The notes under the pieces: generated by a model
Databases searched by the model: none
Told to the model about the DNA's origin: nothing
What the model saw: only the letters and a program-made list of their open reading frames with translations
In this document: positions 50,844 to 60,528 of the stretch, piece after piece
Layout of the letters: every line of letters starts with the position of its first letter
How positions within the stretch are numbered: position 1 is the first letter of the stretch
Program-made: the position numbers and the translations under genes
NCBI GenBank assembly: GCA_029265125.1
Contig: JAJUJX010000002.1
Coordinates: 124,001-188,000, forward strand
DNA: 64,000 nucleotides
Origin: Tolumonas sp008015085
GTDB lineage: Bacteria > Pseudomonadota > Gammaproteobacteria > Enterobacterales > Aeromonadaceae
Direction of reading: 5' to 3'

Positions 50844-51833
50844 TTACTCCACCTCATTACCGCTTTTTTCACCAAGTGCAAAGGTTTTAGCATTAGTGAG
50901 CGTAGTGTTGGCAATCGATAGTAATGCTTCACGCGTCAGGAATGCCTGATGGCCGGTGAACAACACATTGTGGCAGGCAGACAGGCGGCGGAATGTATCA
51001 TCAGTGATCACTTCGTTGGATTTATCTTCAAAGAACAGTTCGTGTTCGTCTTCATAAACATCCAGACCTAAAGCGCCGATTTTACCTTGTTTCAACGCTT
51101 CGATAGCATCTTGTGCATTAAGTAAACCGCCGCGACTGGTATTGATGATCATCACACCTTTTTTCATTTTTGCGAATGACTCGGCATTCAGTAAGTGATG
51201 ATTTTCTTTAAACAGAGGGCAGTGCAAGCTGATCACATCAGATTCGCGGAACAGGGTATCCAGATCCACATATTCCGCACCCAGATCGATGGCTGCCTGA
51301 TTCTGGAAAGGGTCGCTTACTAATAAACGCATGCCAAAACCTTTAAGAATTCTTAAGGTTGCAATACCTATTTTCCCTGTACCGATGATGCCGGCTGTTT
51401 TGCCAAACATGTTAAAACCAACCAGACCATCTAATGCAAAGTTGGCATCGCGTGTACGCTGATACGCTTTATGGATACGACGGTTTAATGTCATCATCAG
51501 ACCGACACTGTGTTCAGCGACAGCTTCAGGTGAATAAGCAGGAACGCGTACTACGGTAATACCCAGTTCTTTAGCTGCAGCCAGGTCGACATTGTTATAA
51601 CCAGCGCAGCGCATGGCCAACAGACGTGTACCGTGCTTAGCCAGTTCTTCTAATACAGGGCGGGATAAATCATCATTCACAAAAGCACAGACCACAGAAT
51701 AGCCAAATGCCAGTCTTGCCGTTTTTTGATCCAGACGGACATCAAAGAAATCTAATTCATAACCGAACGGTTGATTAGCTTGTTCAAAATAGTCACGGTC
51801 GTATGCTTTTGCGCTGAATAATGCGATTTTCAT
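50844..51833 (-). CDS. ldhA: D-lactate dehydrogenase (fermentative)
   Basis: 329 residues from ATG 51833, equal to E. coli LdhA; GGAGG lies 8 bases before it, so the GTG five codons upstream is rejected. NAD-binding GIIGTGKIGIATLRILKGFG; catalytic Arg in NTSRGGLLN, Glu in YEDEHELFFED and His in FTGHQAFLT. Reduces pyruvate to D-lactate during anaerobic growth. Confidence 0.97.
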   Translation of the reverse strand: MKIALFSAKAYDRDYFEQANQPFGYELDFFDVRLDQKTARLAFGYSVVCAFVNDDLSRPVLEELAKHGTRLLAMRCAGYNNVDLAAAKELGITVVRVPAYSPEAVAEHSVGLMMTLNRRIHKAYQRTRDANFALDGLVGFNMFGKTAGIIGTGKIGIATLRILKGFGMRLLVSDPFQNQAAIDLGAEYVDLDTLFRESDVISLHCPLFKENHHLLNAESFAKMKKGVMIINTSRGGLLNAQDAIEALKQGKIGALGLDVYEDEHELFFEDKSNEVITDDTFRRLSACHNVLFTGHQAFLTREALLSIANTTLTNAKTFALGEKSGNEVE

Positions 51834-51952
51834 GGGTACTACCTCCACCTGAAAGATGTAGTAAAATTACATCAATATTTGCGATACCGTCAACATATTA
51901 TGATGAATATCAAAAAATTTAGAGGTAAATCGTTTTTTTGATAAAAAAATGA

Positions 51953-51979
51953 CAAAAAGAAAGGAGCTTTACGCTCCTT
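51953..51979 (-). terminator. Terminator after eutC
   Basis: AAGGAGC-GTAAA-GCTCCTT on the reverse strand followed by TCTTTTT, about 57 bases past the eutC stop. Confidence 0.8.
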
Positions 51980-52036
51980 AAAACATCGATCACGGGATAT
52001 TAAAATGACAACACAACAGGAGGATGACCATGACTA

Positions 52037-52825
52037 CTATTTTAGTGTAGTTGATGTTTTCTGTTGTAAAAGAAAATCTTCTGCATTGTCACTTTCATCT
52101 TTCAGGTTTACTCCTGATAACTGACGACGAAATGCTTCATTCAATAGCCAACTAAGTTTGTGGGCTGCCTCAGGATAGGTAAGACCTTCTGGACGAACAT
52201 TTGAAATGCAGTTTCGTTCTGAATCCAGTAATCCAACCTGTGGTTGCCAGGTCAGATAAACGCCTAAACTATCGGGAGATGACAAGCCGGGGCGTTCGCC
52301 GATCAAAACGGCAACGGCTTTAGCTTGTAAAGCAGAGGCAATATCATCACCGATTGCGACTCTGGCCTGATGCGTTAAAACAATTGGACCTAAGGTAATA
52401 CCCAGAATTTCCAGCCGGGGCCTCAGTTCCTGCAGGAAAGGGATGGTGTTACGGTGAATAGCCGTGGAAGATAAGCCGTCGCCAACGACGATCACCAAAT
52501 CAACCGGAGATGCACGCTGTCTGAGTTGATCGCGTGATTCTGTTTTTAGTTGCCGGCCCAGATCAGGGCGACGTAAATAGGTCTCACGATCAGTAGCGGC
52601 ACTGTGCGCTTGTAGTGTGTTGAATCCCAGACTTTGTAATTCGTCTGATAACCCATCGGCATTGAACGGAAGATGAACTGCATCGCGAGCCTGGGCATGA
52701 GCCAGCCCAAATTTTAATAATTCCTTTGTCGGCAAGCTGTTACCTGTTCGCCCTAATGCGATTCGGGCAGCGGTGAATTGACGCAAACCATCCCACGTAT
52801 TCTGGTGTATTACTTGTGAGCTCAT
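52037..52825 (-). CDS. eutC: Ethanolamine ammonia-lyase small subunit
   Basis: 262 residues (E. coli about 295, here with a shorter N-terminus). Typical: RIALGRTGNSLPTKELLKFGLAHAQARDAVHLPFN (in parts), VVGDGLSSTAIHRNTIPFL, and IGERPGLSSPDSLGVYLTW. With EutB it forms the cobalamin-dependent enzyme that splits ethanolamine to acetaldehyde and ammonia. Start overlaps the eutB stop by 4 bases. Confidence 0.97.
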   Translation of the reverse strand: MSSQVIHQNTWDGLRQFTAARIALGRTGNSLPTKELLKFGLAHAQARDAVHLPFNADGLSDELQSLGFNTLQAHSAATDRETYLRRPDLGRQLKTESRDQLRQRASPVDLVIVVGDGLSSTAIHRNTIPFLQELRPRLEILGITLGPIVLTHQARVAIGDDIASALQAKAVAVLIGERPGLSSPDSLGVYLTWQPQVGLLDSERNCISNVRPEGLTYPEAAHKLSWLLNEAFRRQLSGVNLKDESDNAEDFLLQQKTSTTLK

Positions 52826-54213
52826 GCTGCACTCCCTAAAGCTGGTAATTGCGTTAGCAATGGATGCCGTTGTGACGGATCAAGTAAGTGTCCCTGATGA
52901 TCAATCAACCGCATTTTTTCCAGCCACTCATCAAACTCGGGCGCGCGCTTAAGGCCGAGTAGTTCGCGGATATAAAGTGCATCATGAAAAGATGTACTCT
53001 GATAATTCAGCATAATGTCATCTGCACCGGGTACCCCGATTAAGAAGGTTAACCCGGCTGCAGCCAGCAATGTGAGCAAAGTGTCCATGTCATCCTGGTC
53101 AGCTTCGGCATGGTTGGTGTAGCAGACATCACAACCTAATGGTACTCCCAGCAATTTGCCACAGAAATGATCTTCCAGTCCGGCCCGGATGATTTGTTTG
53201 CCATCATAGAGATATTCAGGCCCGATGAACCCGACTACAGTATTGGTTAGTAACGGTTTGAATTTGCGAGCAACCGCATAGGCTCGTGCTTCACAAGTTT
53301 GCTGATCAACACCAAAGTGAGCATTAGCAGAAAGACAGCTACCCTGACCGGTCTCAAAATACATAACATTAGTGCCGACAGTACCGCGTTGCAGACTTTG
53401 CGCGGCTGCTTCGGCTTCGGCCAGAATAGCGAGATTGACACCGAATCCTGCATTGGCTTTTTCAGTTCCGGCGATGGACTGGAAAACCAGGTCAACCGGG
53501 ACACCGCGATTGATCAGCTCAATCGTATTGGTGACATGCGTCAACACACAAGACTGAGTTGGAATTTCAAATCGCTGGATCACTTCATCCAGCATATGAT
53601 TCAGTTTTGCCAGCCCCGGCAGGCTGTCGGTTGCAGGGTTGATCCCGACGACGGCATCACCACTTCCGTACAATAATCCATCCAGCATGGCTGCAGCGAT
53701 ACCGGGCAGGGCATCGGTCGGATGATTGGGTTGAAGACGAACACTTAATCGGCCTGGTAAACCAATAGTGTTGCGGAATTTGGTGATGACCTGACATTTT
53801 TTAGCGACCAGGATCAGATCCTGATTACGCATTAGTTTACTGACGGCGGCTACCATTTCTGGGGTTAGCCCTGGAGCTATCTGTGCCAATGTCAGTGGAT
53901 CAGCTTGTTCACTGAGTAACCAGTCACGAAAATCACCAACAGTGAAATGGCTAACCAGTGAAAAAGCATTGAGATCATGCTCATCAATAATGAGACGGGT
54001 GATCTCATCGTCTTCATAAGGAATTAACACATTTTCTGTAAATGTTCTTAGTGGAAGATCCGCCAGACACATCTTAGCAGCCATACGTTCTTCGGCTGTC
54101 GCGGCTGCTACTCCTGCCAAATAATCACCGGAACGGGCCGGACTGGCTTTGGCCATCAGGCTTTTCAGATCCGGAAATAGATAGGTTTTGGGGCCAATGA
54201 TAGTCCGGTACAT
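52822..54213 (-). CDS. eutB: Ethanolamine ammonia-lyase large subunit
   Basis: 463 residues from ATG 54213 (AGGAAG upstream), E. coli 453. TIM-barrel catalytic subunit. Conserved: LIIDEHDLNAFSLVSHFTVGDFRDWLLS (in parts), QPNHPTDALPGIAAAMLDGLLYGSGDAVVGINPATDS (in parts), and FETGQGSCLSANAHFGVDQQTCEARAYA (in parts). Needs adenosylcobalamin. No shell or aldehyde dehydrogenase eut genes are nearby, so the short eat-eutBC type of pathway. Confidence 0.97.
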   Translation of the reverse strand: MYRTIIGPKTYLFPDLKSLMAKASPARSGDYLAGVAAATAEERMAAKMCLADLPLRTFTENVLIPYEDDEITRLIIDEHDLNAFSLVSHFTVGDFRDWLLSEQADPLTLAQIAPGLTPEMVAAVSKLMRNQDLILVAKKCQVITKFRNTIGLPGRLSVRLQPNHPTDALPGIAAAMLDGLLYGSGDAVVGINPATDSLPGLAKLNHMLDEVIQRFEIPTQSCVLTHVTNTIELINRGVPVDLVFQSIAGTEKANAGFGVNLAILAEAEAAAQSLQRGTVGTNVMYFETGQGSCLSANAHFGVDQQTCEARAYAVARKFKPLLTNTVVGFIGPEYLYDGKQIIRAGLEDHFCGKLLGVPLGCDVCYTNHAEADQDDMDTLLTLLAAAGLTFLIGVPGADDIMLNYQSTSFHDALYIRELLGLKRAPEFDEWLEKMRLIDHQGHLLDPSQRHPLLTQLPALGSAA

Positions 54214-54233
54214 GATTCTTCCTTTTTCTGTTT

Positions 54234-54261
54234 TGAAAAAAGGCCACCGCAATGCGGTGGC
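54234..54261 (-). terminator. Terminator between eat and eutB
   Basis: On the reverse strand GCCACCGCATTGCGGTGGC then CTTTTTTTC, located 33 bases after the eat stop and about 21 before the eutB start. It can separate permease from lyase expression or act as an attenuator. Confidence 0.83.
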
Positions 54262-54294
54262 AAATATCTGAGGAGTGAAACGCTGATTAACGGA

Positions 54295-55680
54295 TTAGCT
54301 TTGGGCTTGCAGTAACTCGTTACCTTCCTGCACATCGTCTGTACTGTGTGTTGCTTTAAAGTAGATAAATCCAGCAACAAACAGACCCAGGAAAACGAAT
54401 GACAGCAGCGTGTTGTAATAGACCATGGCAACCAGACACAACACAGCCAGACCCAATGCTAATGCCGGAGCAAAAGGATAGAGCGGTGCGGAGAATGGGC
54501 GCTCAAGAGTAGGCTCGGTTTTACGCAGTTTGAACAGTGCCGCCATAGAGATGATATACATCACGATCGCACCGAAAACTGACATAGTCACGATATTGGC
54601 TGTTAATGGCAGTCCGCCAATGACAATCAGGTTGTCAGAGAAGATTGCGGCAATACCGACCACGCCACCAGCCAGAATAGCCCAATGAGGAGTCTGGAAG
54701 CGGCTATTGATCGTGGCTAACGGTTTTGGCAGGAAGCCAGCTCGCGCCAGTGCGAAGATTTGGCGGGAATAGCCCATGATGATGCCGTGGAAAGAGGCAA
54801 TCAGACCAAACAGACCTAACCAGACCAGCATATGCAACCAGCCGCTGGAATTGCCCACGATCATTTTCATGGCTTGAGGCAGCGGATCGTTGATATTGGC
54901 CAGCTTGCTCCAGTCTCCAGCGCCACCAGCAAACACCATAACGCCAATCGCCAATACAACCAGTGTCAGAATGCCAGTTATAAAGGCAACCGGGATGGTT
55001 TTCTTCGGTTCTTTTGCTTCTTCAGCTGCCATCGCAGCGCCTTCAATTGCAAGGAAAAACCAGATAGCAAAAGGGATTGCAGCAAAAATACCAGAAATGG
55101 CACTGCCAGAGAATTCGTTATTACCTGCCCAGCCATTGGTGACAAAATTTGCAATGGAGAAGCCGGGGGCTACCACGCCCATGAAAACCAGCAGTTCAAC
55201 AATGGCCAGAATAGTGACACAAAGTTCAAAGGTAGCTGCGATGCTGACACCAATCATATTCAGTGCCATAAAGACGATATACGCACTGACAGCGATTAAT
55301 TTTGGATCAAGTGCCGGAAACTGAACATTCAGATAGGCGCCGATTGCCATGGCTATTGCTGGTGGTGCGAAAACAAATTCAACTAGGGTTGCGAATCCGG
55401 CGATATATCCGCCAACCGGACCGAATGCGCGGTAGGCATAAGCGAACGGGCCGCCGGCATGAGGAATAGATGTTGTTAGTTCGGTAAAGCTAAAAATGAA
55501 GGCGGTGTACATAGCTGCGATGATCAGGGCTGTAACCATAAAACCTAATGTACCTGCCTGTGCCCAGCCGTAACTCCAACCGAAATATTCACCTGAAATA
55601 ACCAGACCAACGGCGATCCCCCACAGGTGGAAGGTGCCGAGCGTACGTTTCAGTCCCGGTGCTGCATTTCCTTGTTGCAT
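54295..55680 (-). CDS. eat: Ethanolamine permease (APC family)
   Basis: 461 residues from ATG 55680 (AGGA 7 bases upstream; the ATG at 55740 would add a polar tail). Twelve predicted helices; TFHLWGIAVGLVISGEYFGWSYGWAQAGTLGF (in parts) and FIFSFTELTTSIPHAGGPFAYAYRAFGP are typical of ethanolamine permeases. Located directly upstream of eutBC, supporting ethanolamine as substrate. Confidence 0.93.
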   Translation of the reverse strand: MQQGNAAPGLKRTLGTFHLWGIAVGLVISGEYFGWSYGWAQAGTLGFMVTALIIAAMYTAFIFSFTELTTSIPHAGGPFAYAYRAFGPVGGYIAGFATLVEFVFAPPAIAMAIGAYLNVQFPALDPKLIAVSAYIVFMALNMIGVSIAATFELCVTILAIVELLVFMGVVAPGFSIANFVTNGWAGNNEFSGSAISGIFAAIPFAIWFFLAIEGAAMAAEEAKEPKKTIPVAFITGILTLVVLAIGVMVFAGGAGDWSKLANINDPLPQAMKMIVGNSSGWLHMLVWLGLFGLIASFHGIIMGYSRQIFALARAGFLPKPLATINSRFQTPHWAILAGGVVGIAAIFSDNLIVIGGLPLTANIVTMSVFGAIVMYIISMAALFKLRKTEPTLERPFSAPLYPFAPALALGLAVLCLVAMVYYNTLLSFVFLGLFVAGFIYFKATHSTDDVQEGNELLQAQS

Positions 55681-55740
55681 AATAGTTCCTCTATACGGTA
55701 TGTGATCTTTGTCACGACATATTCGTATAACAAGGTACAT

Positions 55741-56031
55741 GCCAATTTGTGTTTTTATTTTAAATTACTTAAAAATCAATTTGTTATGTATTTTTGAGCC
55801 GTTTTTGTCAATTTAGAAAGACGCTCGTTTTGGTTCAGCCATGCACCAGCAGATTGCATAAACAGTACTTTCGACAGCAGTAATCGATAGAGTCAGAGCA
55901 GAAATTTACTAAATAACGAACAATGGCAGAGGCATTCAAAGGAGTATCTGGTTGTTTTAACAAGGAAATATTTGTTTGCTTTCGTTTGGTGCAGCTGAGG
56001 TCAGCTAAAGAGAGAGAAAATAACCTTGCAA
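55741..56031. other. Intergenic region upstream of eat and the SOS gene
   Basis: The gap between eat and the small gene at 56124 is 443 bases. It must hold the eat promoter on the reverse strand; I see no strong enhancer-type or activator site. A frame opening at 55923 runs into the small gene but crosses the LexA-controlled promoter, so it is not considered coding. Confidence 0.5.
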
Positions 56032-56051
56032 TACTGTATATAAGTACAGTA
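56032..56051. promoter_or_regulatory. LexA (SOS) box in promoter of small gene
   Basis: TACTGTATATAAGTACAGTA matches the LexA consensus at 18 of 20 positions with CTGT-N8-ACAG core. It lies between TTGCAA (-35, 56026-56031) and TAGATT (-10, about 56050-56055), an ideal place for repression. Confidence 0.78.
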
Positions 56052-56123
56052 GATTATCTTCATACGCTGTTTTGCTTATTAAAACAGCAATGCATTAAAG
56101 TTATCAATCAACAGGAGCGCGCT

Positions 56124-56363
56124 ATGAGTGTTTTTGTTAATGGTTTTTATGTAGGGCATGAAGTTTATCCTGGTGTATTCGCGGAAGAACGTGTTGGGCA
56201 GCAATGGATGATCCGCAAGCAGGATGATCGTGGCTGGCCATGCCGTGTTGGTGAGGTAAAGATTAATGCGGCAGGGAGCGAGTTTTTGGCTTGTAATTGC
56301 CGTGGTGATGTAAAAGGGCGCGCATCGAATATGCGCACCGCTGTTCGGTATTTACTGAGTTAG
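56124..56363 (+). CDS. Small SOS-regulated protein of unknown function
   Basis: 79 residues from ATG 56124, preceded by AGGAG at proper spacing. Sequence begins MSVFVNGFYVGHEVYPGVFA and ends SNMRTAVRYLLS, with QQWMIRKQDDRGWPCRVGEVK in the middle and Cys67, Cys69-like pair ACNCRGD. No known family is recognised; it is not YebG, DinI or SulA. The LexA box in its promoter predicts induction by DNA damage. The mix of beta strands and basic patches would suit a small regulator or inhibitor. Confidence 0.72.
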   Translation: MSVFVNGFYVGHEVYPGVFAEERVGQQWMIRKQDDRGWPCRVGEVKINAAGSEFLACNCRGDVKGRASNMRTAVRYLLS

Positions 56364-56405
56364 AGTAATGACGGAAATGCTTCAGATGCCGACAGAGAGT
56401 CAGTG

Positions 56406-57554
56406 TTACTCTTCGGCATCGGATGCCAGATACCAGTAGCCTTGATTAAACCAGTAACAAATCCATTCAACCAGAGTAGGATCATCAAGGAATGGATGAA
56501 GTTCATTGATGGTCAGAGTGGTGCTGTTACACATCAGCTTGGCTAACTCATGGCCACCTTCTGGGATCATTAGCTGTTCACCGTTAACGAAACAGCAATC
56601 TGGTAATGCCGGAAAATAGAGGCAACGTAGCCCACCTAAGCGATACAACTCATCTTCAGCTTCTAATGCCGGGATCAGTTCGTCAGGAATTAAATCCCAC
56701 TCCTGTGGTGGCAGGATATTCAGCTCATGTTTTGCCTGACTCAGCGTAGTGCCCAGCCATTTAGAGAATAGCTGTTCATCCTGCATCAGAGACTGCATCA
56801 ATGTCCGCAAGTCATTTACATCCTGCTCTGTGACCAGCCCAGGTTCAGTTGTCAGCTGCCGCTGAGGGTCTGTGTAACGAGTTTGACCTGCATCTTCCTG
56901 TAACAAGAAATCAGCAAAAGATGAAAACAGATCCTGCTGATTCGGCGCTCGGTAACCGATGGAGTAGCTCATGGCTTCGGTAATAGCGTAACCATCATGC
57001 GGGAACCCTGGTGGTATATACAGGATATCGCCGGTTTGCAGTTCGACGTCAATGATAGGCTCAAACTGATTTACATGCAGTAAACCGGGGGTAGCCACAA
57101 ATTGCTCTGCCGGAGTGTTAGCGCCTACTCGCCAGCGACGGCTGCCAGAGCCCTGAATAATGAATACATCATATTGATCGATGTGAGGGCCAACACCACC
57201 ACCCGGAACCGAGTAGGAGATCATGACATCGTCTATACGCCAGTTGGGTAAACCACGAAATGGTGTAATCAAATCAGCAACAGGTTTGATCCAGTGATCC
57301 GTTGCCTGTACCAGTAAAGCCCAGTGACTTTCACCTAACTGGCTGTAGTCATCAAACGGACCATGGGCTGCTTTCCATTTCCCATCGTTAAACGTCACCA
57401 GACGGCTTTCAACTTGTTCTTCGGTAGCCAGTCCTGCCAGCTCATCAGGTGTAATCGGATCAACAAAAGGGGCATACGCACCACGTAAAACTGTGGGCTT
57501 CTTCTGCCAGTATTCTTGCATAAATGCGGCAAGATCGAGGTTCAGTTTATTCAC
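56406..57554 (-). CDS. roxA: 50S ribosomal protein L16 arginine hydroxylase (RoxA/YcfD)
   Basis: 382 residues (E. coli YcfD 373). JmjC/cupin oxygenase: iron ligands His124 and Asp126 (GPHIDQYDVF) and His186 (PPGFPHDGY). N-terminal QKKPTVLRGAYAPFVDPITPDELAGLA is characteristic. A 2-oxoglutarate- and oxygen-dependent enzyme that hydroxylates an Arg of L16. The C-terminal winged-helix part ends WICYWFNQGYWYLASD. Confidence 0.94.
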   Translation of the reverse strand: MNKLNLDLAAFMQEYWQKKPTVLRGAYAPFVDPITPDELAGLATEEQVESRLVTFNDGKWKAAHGPFDDYSQLGESHWALLVQATDHWIKPVADLITPFRGLPNWRIDDVMISYSVPGGGVGPHIDQYDVFIIQGSGSRRWRVGANTPAEQFVATPGLLHVNQFEPIIDVELQTGDILYIPPGFPHDGYAITEAMSYSIGYRAPNQQDLFSSFADFLLQEDAGQTRYTDPQRQLTTEPGLVTEQDVNDLRTLMQSLMQDEQLFSKWLGTTLSQAKHELNILPPQEWDLIPDELIPALEAEDELYRLGGLRCLYFPALPDCCFVNGEQLMIPEGGHELAKLMCNSTTLTINELHPFLDDPTLVEWICYWFNQGYWYLASDAEE

Positions 57555-57627
57555 TTGAACACCTTAGATACTTTAGGATGAGGAAAAAGCGAGACAGAAC
57601 GTCTCGCTTGATATGATGGCTTGATGT

Positions 57628-58362
57628 TTATTTGCCTCGGGCCTGGCTAACGCTTTCTTCCAACATTTCCAGTGATTGTGGTGCGCCGCGCAACAACTGA
57701 TCACCAATGATAAATGCGGGAGTTCCAGTAATGTTCAACGTCTGCGCAATTGCATGATTAGCTGCAATTTTCTTCTCAAATGCAGCGTCTTTGGCTTTTT
57801 CCGCGATTTTATCCCAATTCAGCCCCATGCCTTTCGCAACGGCGGCCACGTCTTCATTTGTTTTGAATGGACCTTGATGTGCCATAAGCGCATCGTGGAA
57901 GGCTGCATATTTGGCTGGATACAGAGCATTGACTGCTAACGCAGCTTTAGATGCAAAAACCGATGTATCACTCAGGATCGGGAATTCTTTGTAGATATAA
58001 CGAATGTCATTATCTTTTTTCAGTAGATCCTGAACCAGTGACGCAGAACGTTTGCAATAACCACAGTTGTAGTCAACAAATTCAACGATAGTCAGGCTGC
58101 CTTTAGGATTACCCGTCACTGGGTCATCTGCCTGCTGAAATAGCTGATTCGCATGTTTTTTCAGAAGTTCTTTGTCTGCTTCGCCTTGCTGTGCTTCCTG
58201 TTTTGCACGCAATGCATTGGACATCTCGATCAGAATTTCCGGATTGGAGATCAGATATTCCCGCACGATCTTTTCGACTTCTGGTTTAGTCATTTCTGCA
58301 GCAACTGAACTGAACGTCAGCATGCCGCCCAGCAGGGCGGTTGCCAGAGTTTTTAATTTCAT
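57628..58362 (-). CDS. Periplasmic DsbA-family thiol-disulfide protein (Com1/ScsC-like)
   Basis: 244 residues. Sec signal peptide MKLKTLATALLGGMLTFSSVAA. An N-terminal helical stretch (26-75) suggests oligomerisation, as in ScsC or BdbD-like proteins. Thioredoxin fold with CGYC at 100-103 (FVDYNCGYCKRS) and cis-Pro in NITGTPAFIIGDQ. Oxidoreductase or disulfide isomerase in the periplasm. Just downstream of metG, same strand, 12-base gap. Confidence 0.9.
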   Translation of the reverse strand: MKLKTLATALLGGMLTFSSVAAEMTKPEVEKIVREYLISNPEILIEMSNALRAKQEAQQGEADKELLKKHANQLFQQADDPVTGNPKGSLTIVEFVDYNCGYCKRSASLVQDLLKKDNDIRYIYKEFPILSDTSVFASKAALAVNALYPAKYAAFHDALMAHQGPFKTNEDVAAVAKGMGLNWDKIAEKAKDAAFEKKIAANHAIAQTLNITGTPAFIIGDQLLRGAPQSLEMLEESVSQARGK

Positions 58363-58374
58363 TTGATATCCTTG

Positions 58375-60402
58375 TTATTTAACGCGCATGCCAGGTTGTG
58401 CACCGGCGTGAGGTTCGAGAATAAACAGATCTTTACCACCTGGGCCAGCAGCCAGCACCATACCTTCGGACATGCCAAAACGCATTTTACGTGGAGCCAG
58501 ATTGGCAACCATTACTGTCAGCTTACCTTCCAGTTGTTCTGGTGAATACGCTGATTTGATGCCAGCGAATACCTGACGCACTTCACCACCAAGGTCAAGT
58601 TGCAGACGCAGTAATTTATCCGCTTCAGGTACGGCTTCTGCTTTTTTAATCAGAGCAATACGCAGGTCCAGTTTTGCAAAATCGTCATAAGTGATTTCTG
58701 GTGCAATAGGTTCATCTGCCAGCGGACCGGTAGCTTTAGGTGCGGCTGCCTGAGCTTCTTCTTTAGACGCTTCAACCATTGCTGCAACTTTAACTGGATC
58801 AACACGGGTAAACAGCGCTTTGAACGGAGAAACGGTATGTGCCAGCAGCGGCTGTTCAATATCGGTCCAGTTCAGCGTGACATTCAGGAAGGCTTCTGCA
58901 CGGGCAGCCAGTTCGGGCATGACAGGCTTCAGATAGGTCATCAATACGCGGAACAGGTTAATAGTGGTTGAGCAAACGGCAGACAGTTCGGTTTCCTGTC
59001 CTTCTTGCTTAGCAATAACCCATGGTGCTTTTTCGTCAACATAACGGTTAGCTTCATCCGCCAGTGCCATGATGTCACGGATCGCACGGCTGTATTCGCG
59101 TTTTTCATAAGCATCAGCAATACGTTCGCTGGCATCAGTAAAGGTTTTATACAGCGCAGGTTCAGACAGCGTATCAGCCAGTTTGCCGTCAAAACGTTTA
59201 CAGATGAAACTTGCGGTACGAGATGCTAGGTTAACCAGCTTGTTCACCACATCACTGTTAACACGGGCAACAAAATCTTCCAGATTCAGATCGAGGTCGT
59301 CGATACGATTGTTGAGTTTGGCTGCATAGTAGTAGCGCAGACATTCAGGATCGAGGTGCTGCAGATAGGTTGATGCTTTGATGAAAGTACCACGGGATTT
59401 GGACATCTTCGCACCATTGACGGTTACATAACCATGGACGAAAACGTTGGTTGGCTTACGGTAACCAGAGCCGTGCAGCATCGCTGGCCAGAACAGGCTG
59501 TGGAAATAAACAATGTCTTTACCGATGAAGTGATACAGCTCTGCATCACTAGTTTCGCCCCAGAAAGCATCAAAATCGATGTCGCCACGTTTGTTACACA
59601 GATTTTTGAATGACCCCATGTAGCCGATTGGCGCATCCAGCCATACATAGAAGTATTTGCCAGGCGCGCCCGGAATTTCAAAACCGAAATAGGGTGCATC
59701 ACGGGTGATATCCCACTGCTGCAGACCAGAGGTGAACCATTCATTCAGTTTGTTAGCAATTTCATCCTGCAGCGCGCCAGAAGTCGTCCATGCTTTTAAC
59801 ATGTCCGCGAACTGAGGAAGATCGAAGAAGAAGTGCTCAGTATCTTTCATGACCGGAGTCGCCCCCGATACTGCTGATTTAGGATTGATCAGCTCGGTTG
59901 GGCTGTAGGTTGCGCCGCAGACTTCGCAGTTATCACCGTATTGATCCGGTGCTTTACATTTCGGGCAAGTGCCTTTTACAAAGCGATCCGGCAGGAACAT
60001 GGTTTTTTCAGGGTCGAAAAGCTGAGAAATAGTTTTGCTTTTAATGAACCCGTTCTCTTTCAGTTTCGTATAGATAGATTCAGCAAACTGACGGTTTTCA
60101 TCGCTGTGAGTCGAGTGATAGTTATCAAAACTGATTTTGAAACCAGCGAAATCGGTCTGATGCTCCTGAGATACGGCAGCGATCATTTCTTCCGGTGTGA
60201 TACCCAGTTGCTGTGCTTTCAGCATAATAGGGGTGCCATGCGCATCGTCAGCACAGATAAAGTGAATGTTGTGGCCGCGCATGCGCTGGAAGCGAACCCA
60301 GATATCAGCCTGGATGTGTTCCAGCATATGACCGAGGTGGATTGAACCGTTAGCGTAAGGCAGGGCACAGGTAACCAGAATATTTCTTGATGTGCTAGAC
60401 AT
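58375..60402 (-). CDS. metG: Methionyl-tRNA synthetase
   Basis: 675 residues (E. coli 677). HIGH-type PYANGSIHLGHMLEHIQADIW, zinc-binding Cys knuckle CPKCKAPDQYGDNCEVCG, and KMSKS-type AKMSKSRGTF. The C-terminal tRNA-binding OB domain begins near 575 (YDDFAKLDLRIALIKKAEAVP). Charges tRNA-Met. Divergent from mrp, as in E. coli. Confidence 0.98.
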   Translation of the reverse strand: MSSTSRNILVTCALPYANGSIHLGHMLEHIQADIWVRFQRMRGHNIHFICADDAHGTPIMLKAQQLGITPEEMIAAVSQEHQTDFAGFKISFDNYHSTHSDENRQFAESIYTKLKENGFIKSKTISQLFDPEKTMFLPDRFVKGTCPKCKAPDQYGDNCEVCGATYSPTELINPKSAVSGATPVMKDTEHFFFDLPQFADMLKAWTTSGALQDEIANKLNEWFTSGLQQWDITRDAPYFGFEIPGAPGKYFYVWLDAPIGYMGSFKNLCNKRGDIDFDAFWGETSDAELYHFIGKDIVYFHSLFWPAMLHGSGYRKPTNVFVHGYVTVNGAKMSKSRGTFIKASTYLQHLDPECLRYYYAAKLNNRIDDLDLNLEDFVARVNSDVVNKLVNLASRTASFICKRFDGKLADTLSEPALYKTFTDASERIADAYEKREYSRAIRDIMALADEANRYVDEKAPWVIAKQEGQETELSAVCSTTINLFRVLMTYLKPVMPELAARAEAFLNVTLNWTDIEQPLLAHTVSPFKALFTRVDPVKVAAMVEASKEEAQAAAPKATGPLADEPIAPEITYDDFAKLDLRIALIKKAEAVPEADKLLRLQLDLGGEVRQVFAGIKSAYSPEQLEGKLTVMVANLAPRKMRFGMSEGMVLAAGPGGKDLFILEPHAGAQPGMRVK

Positions 60403-60528
60403 AATGTTCGGACTTTGTTTTGAATGAAAATAATGGCAATGTTACCTGAATTAAGCGCTTACTGCCTAGGCTCAATGCCTTTTATCCCGAGCATTTATCG
60501 ATGATTTACTCCATGAAAGGGGGTTTTT

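Noticed and set aside
55923..56123. Long N-terminal extension of the 79-residue gene
   Set aside because: It would cross the LexA box and promoter; ATG 56124 has the AGGAG site.
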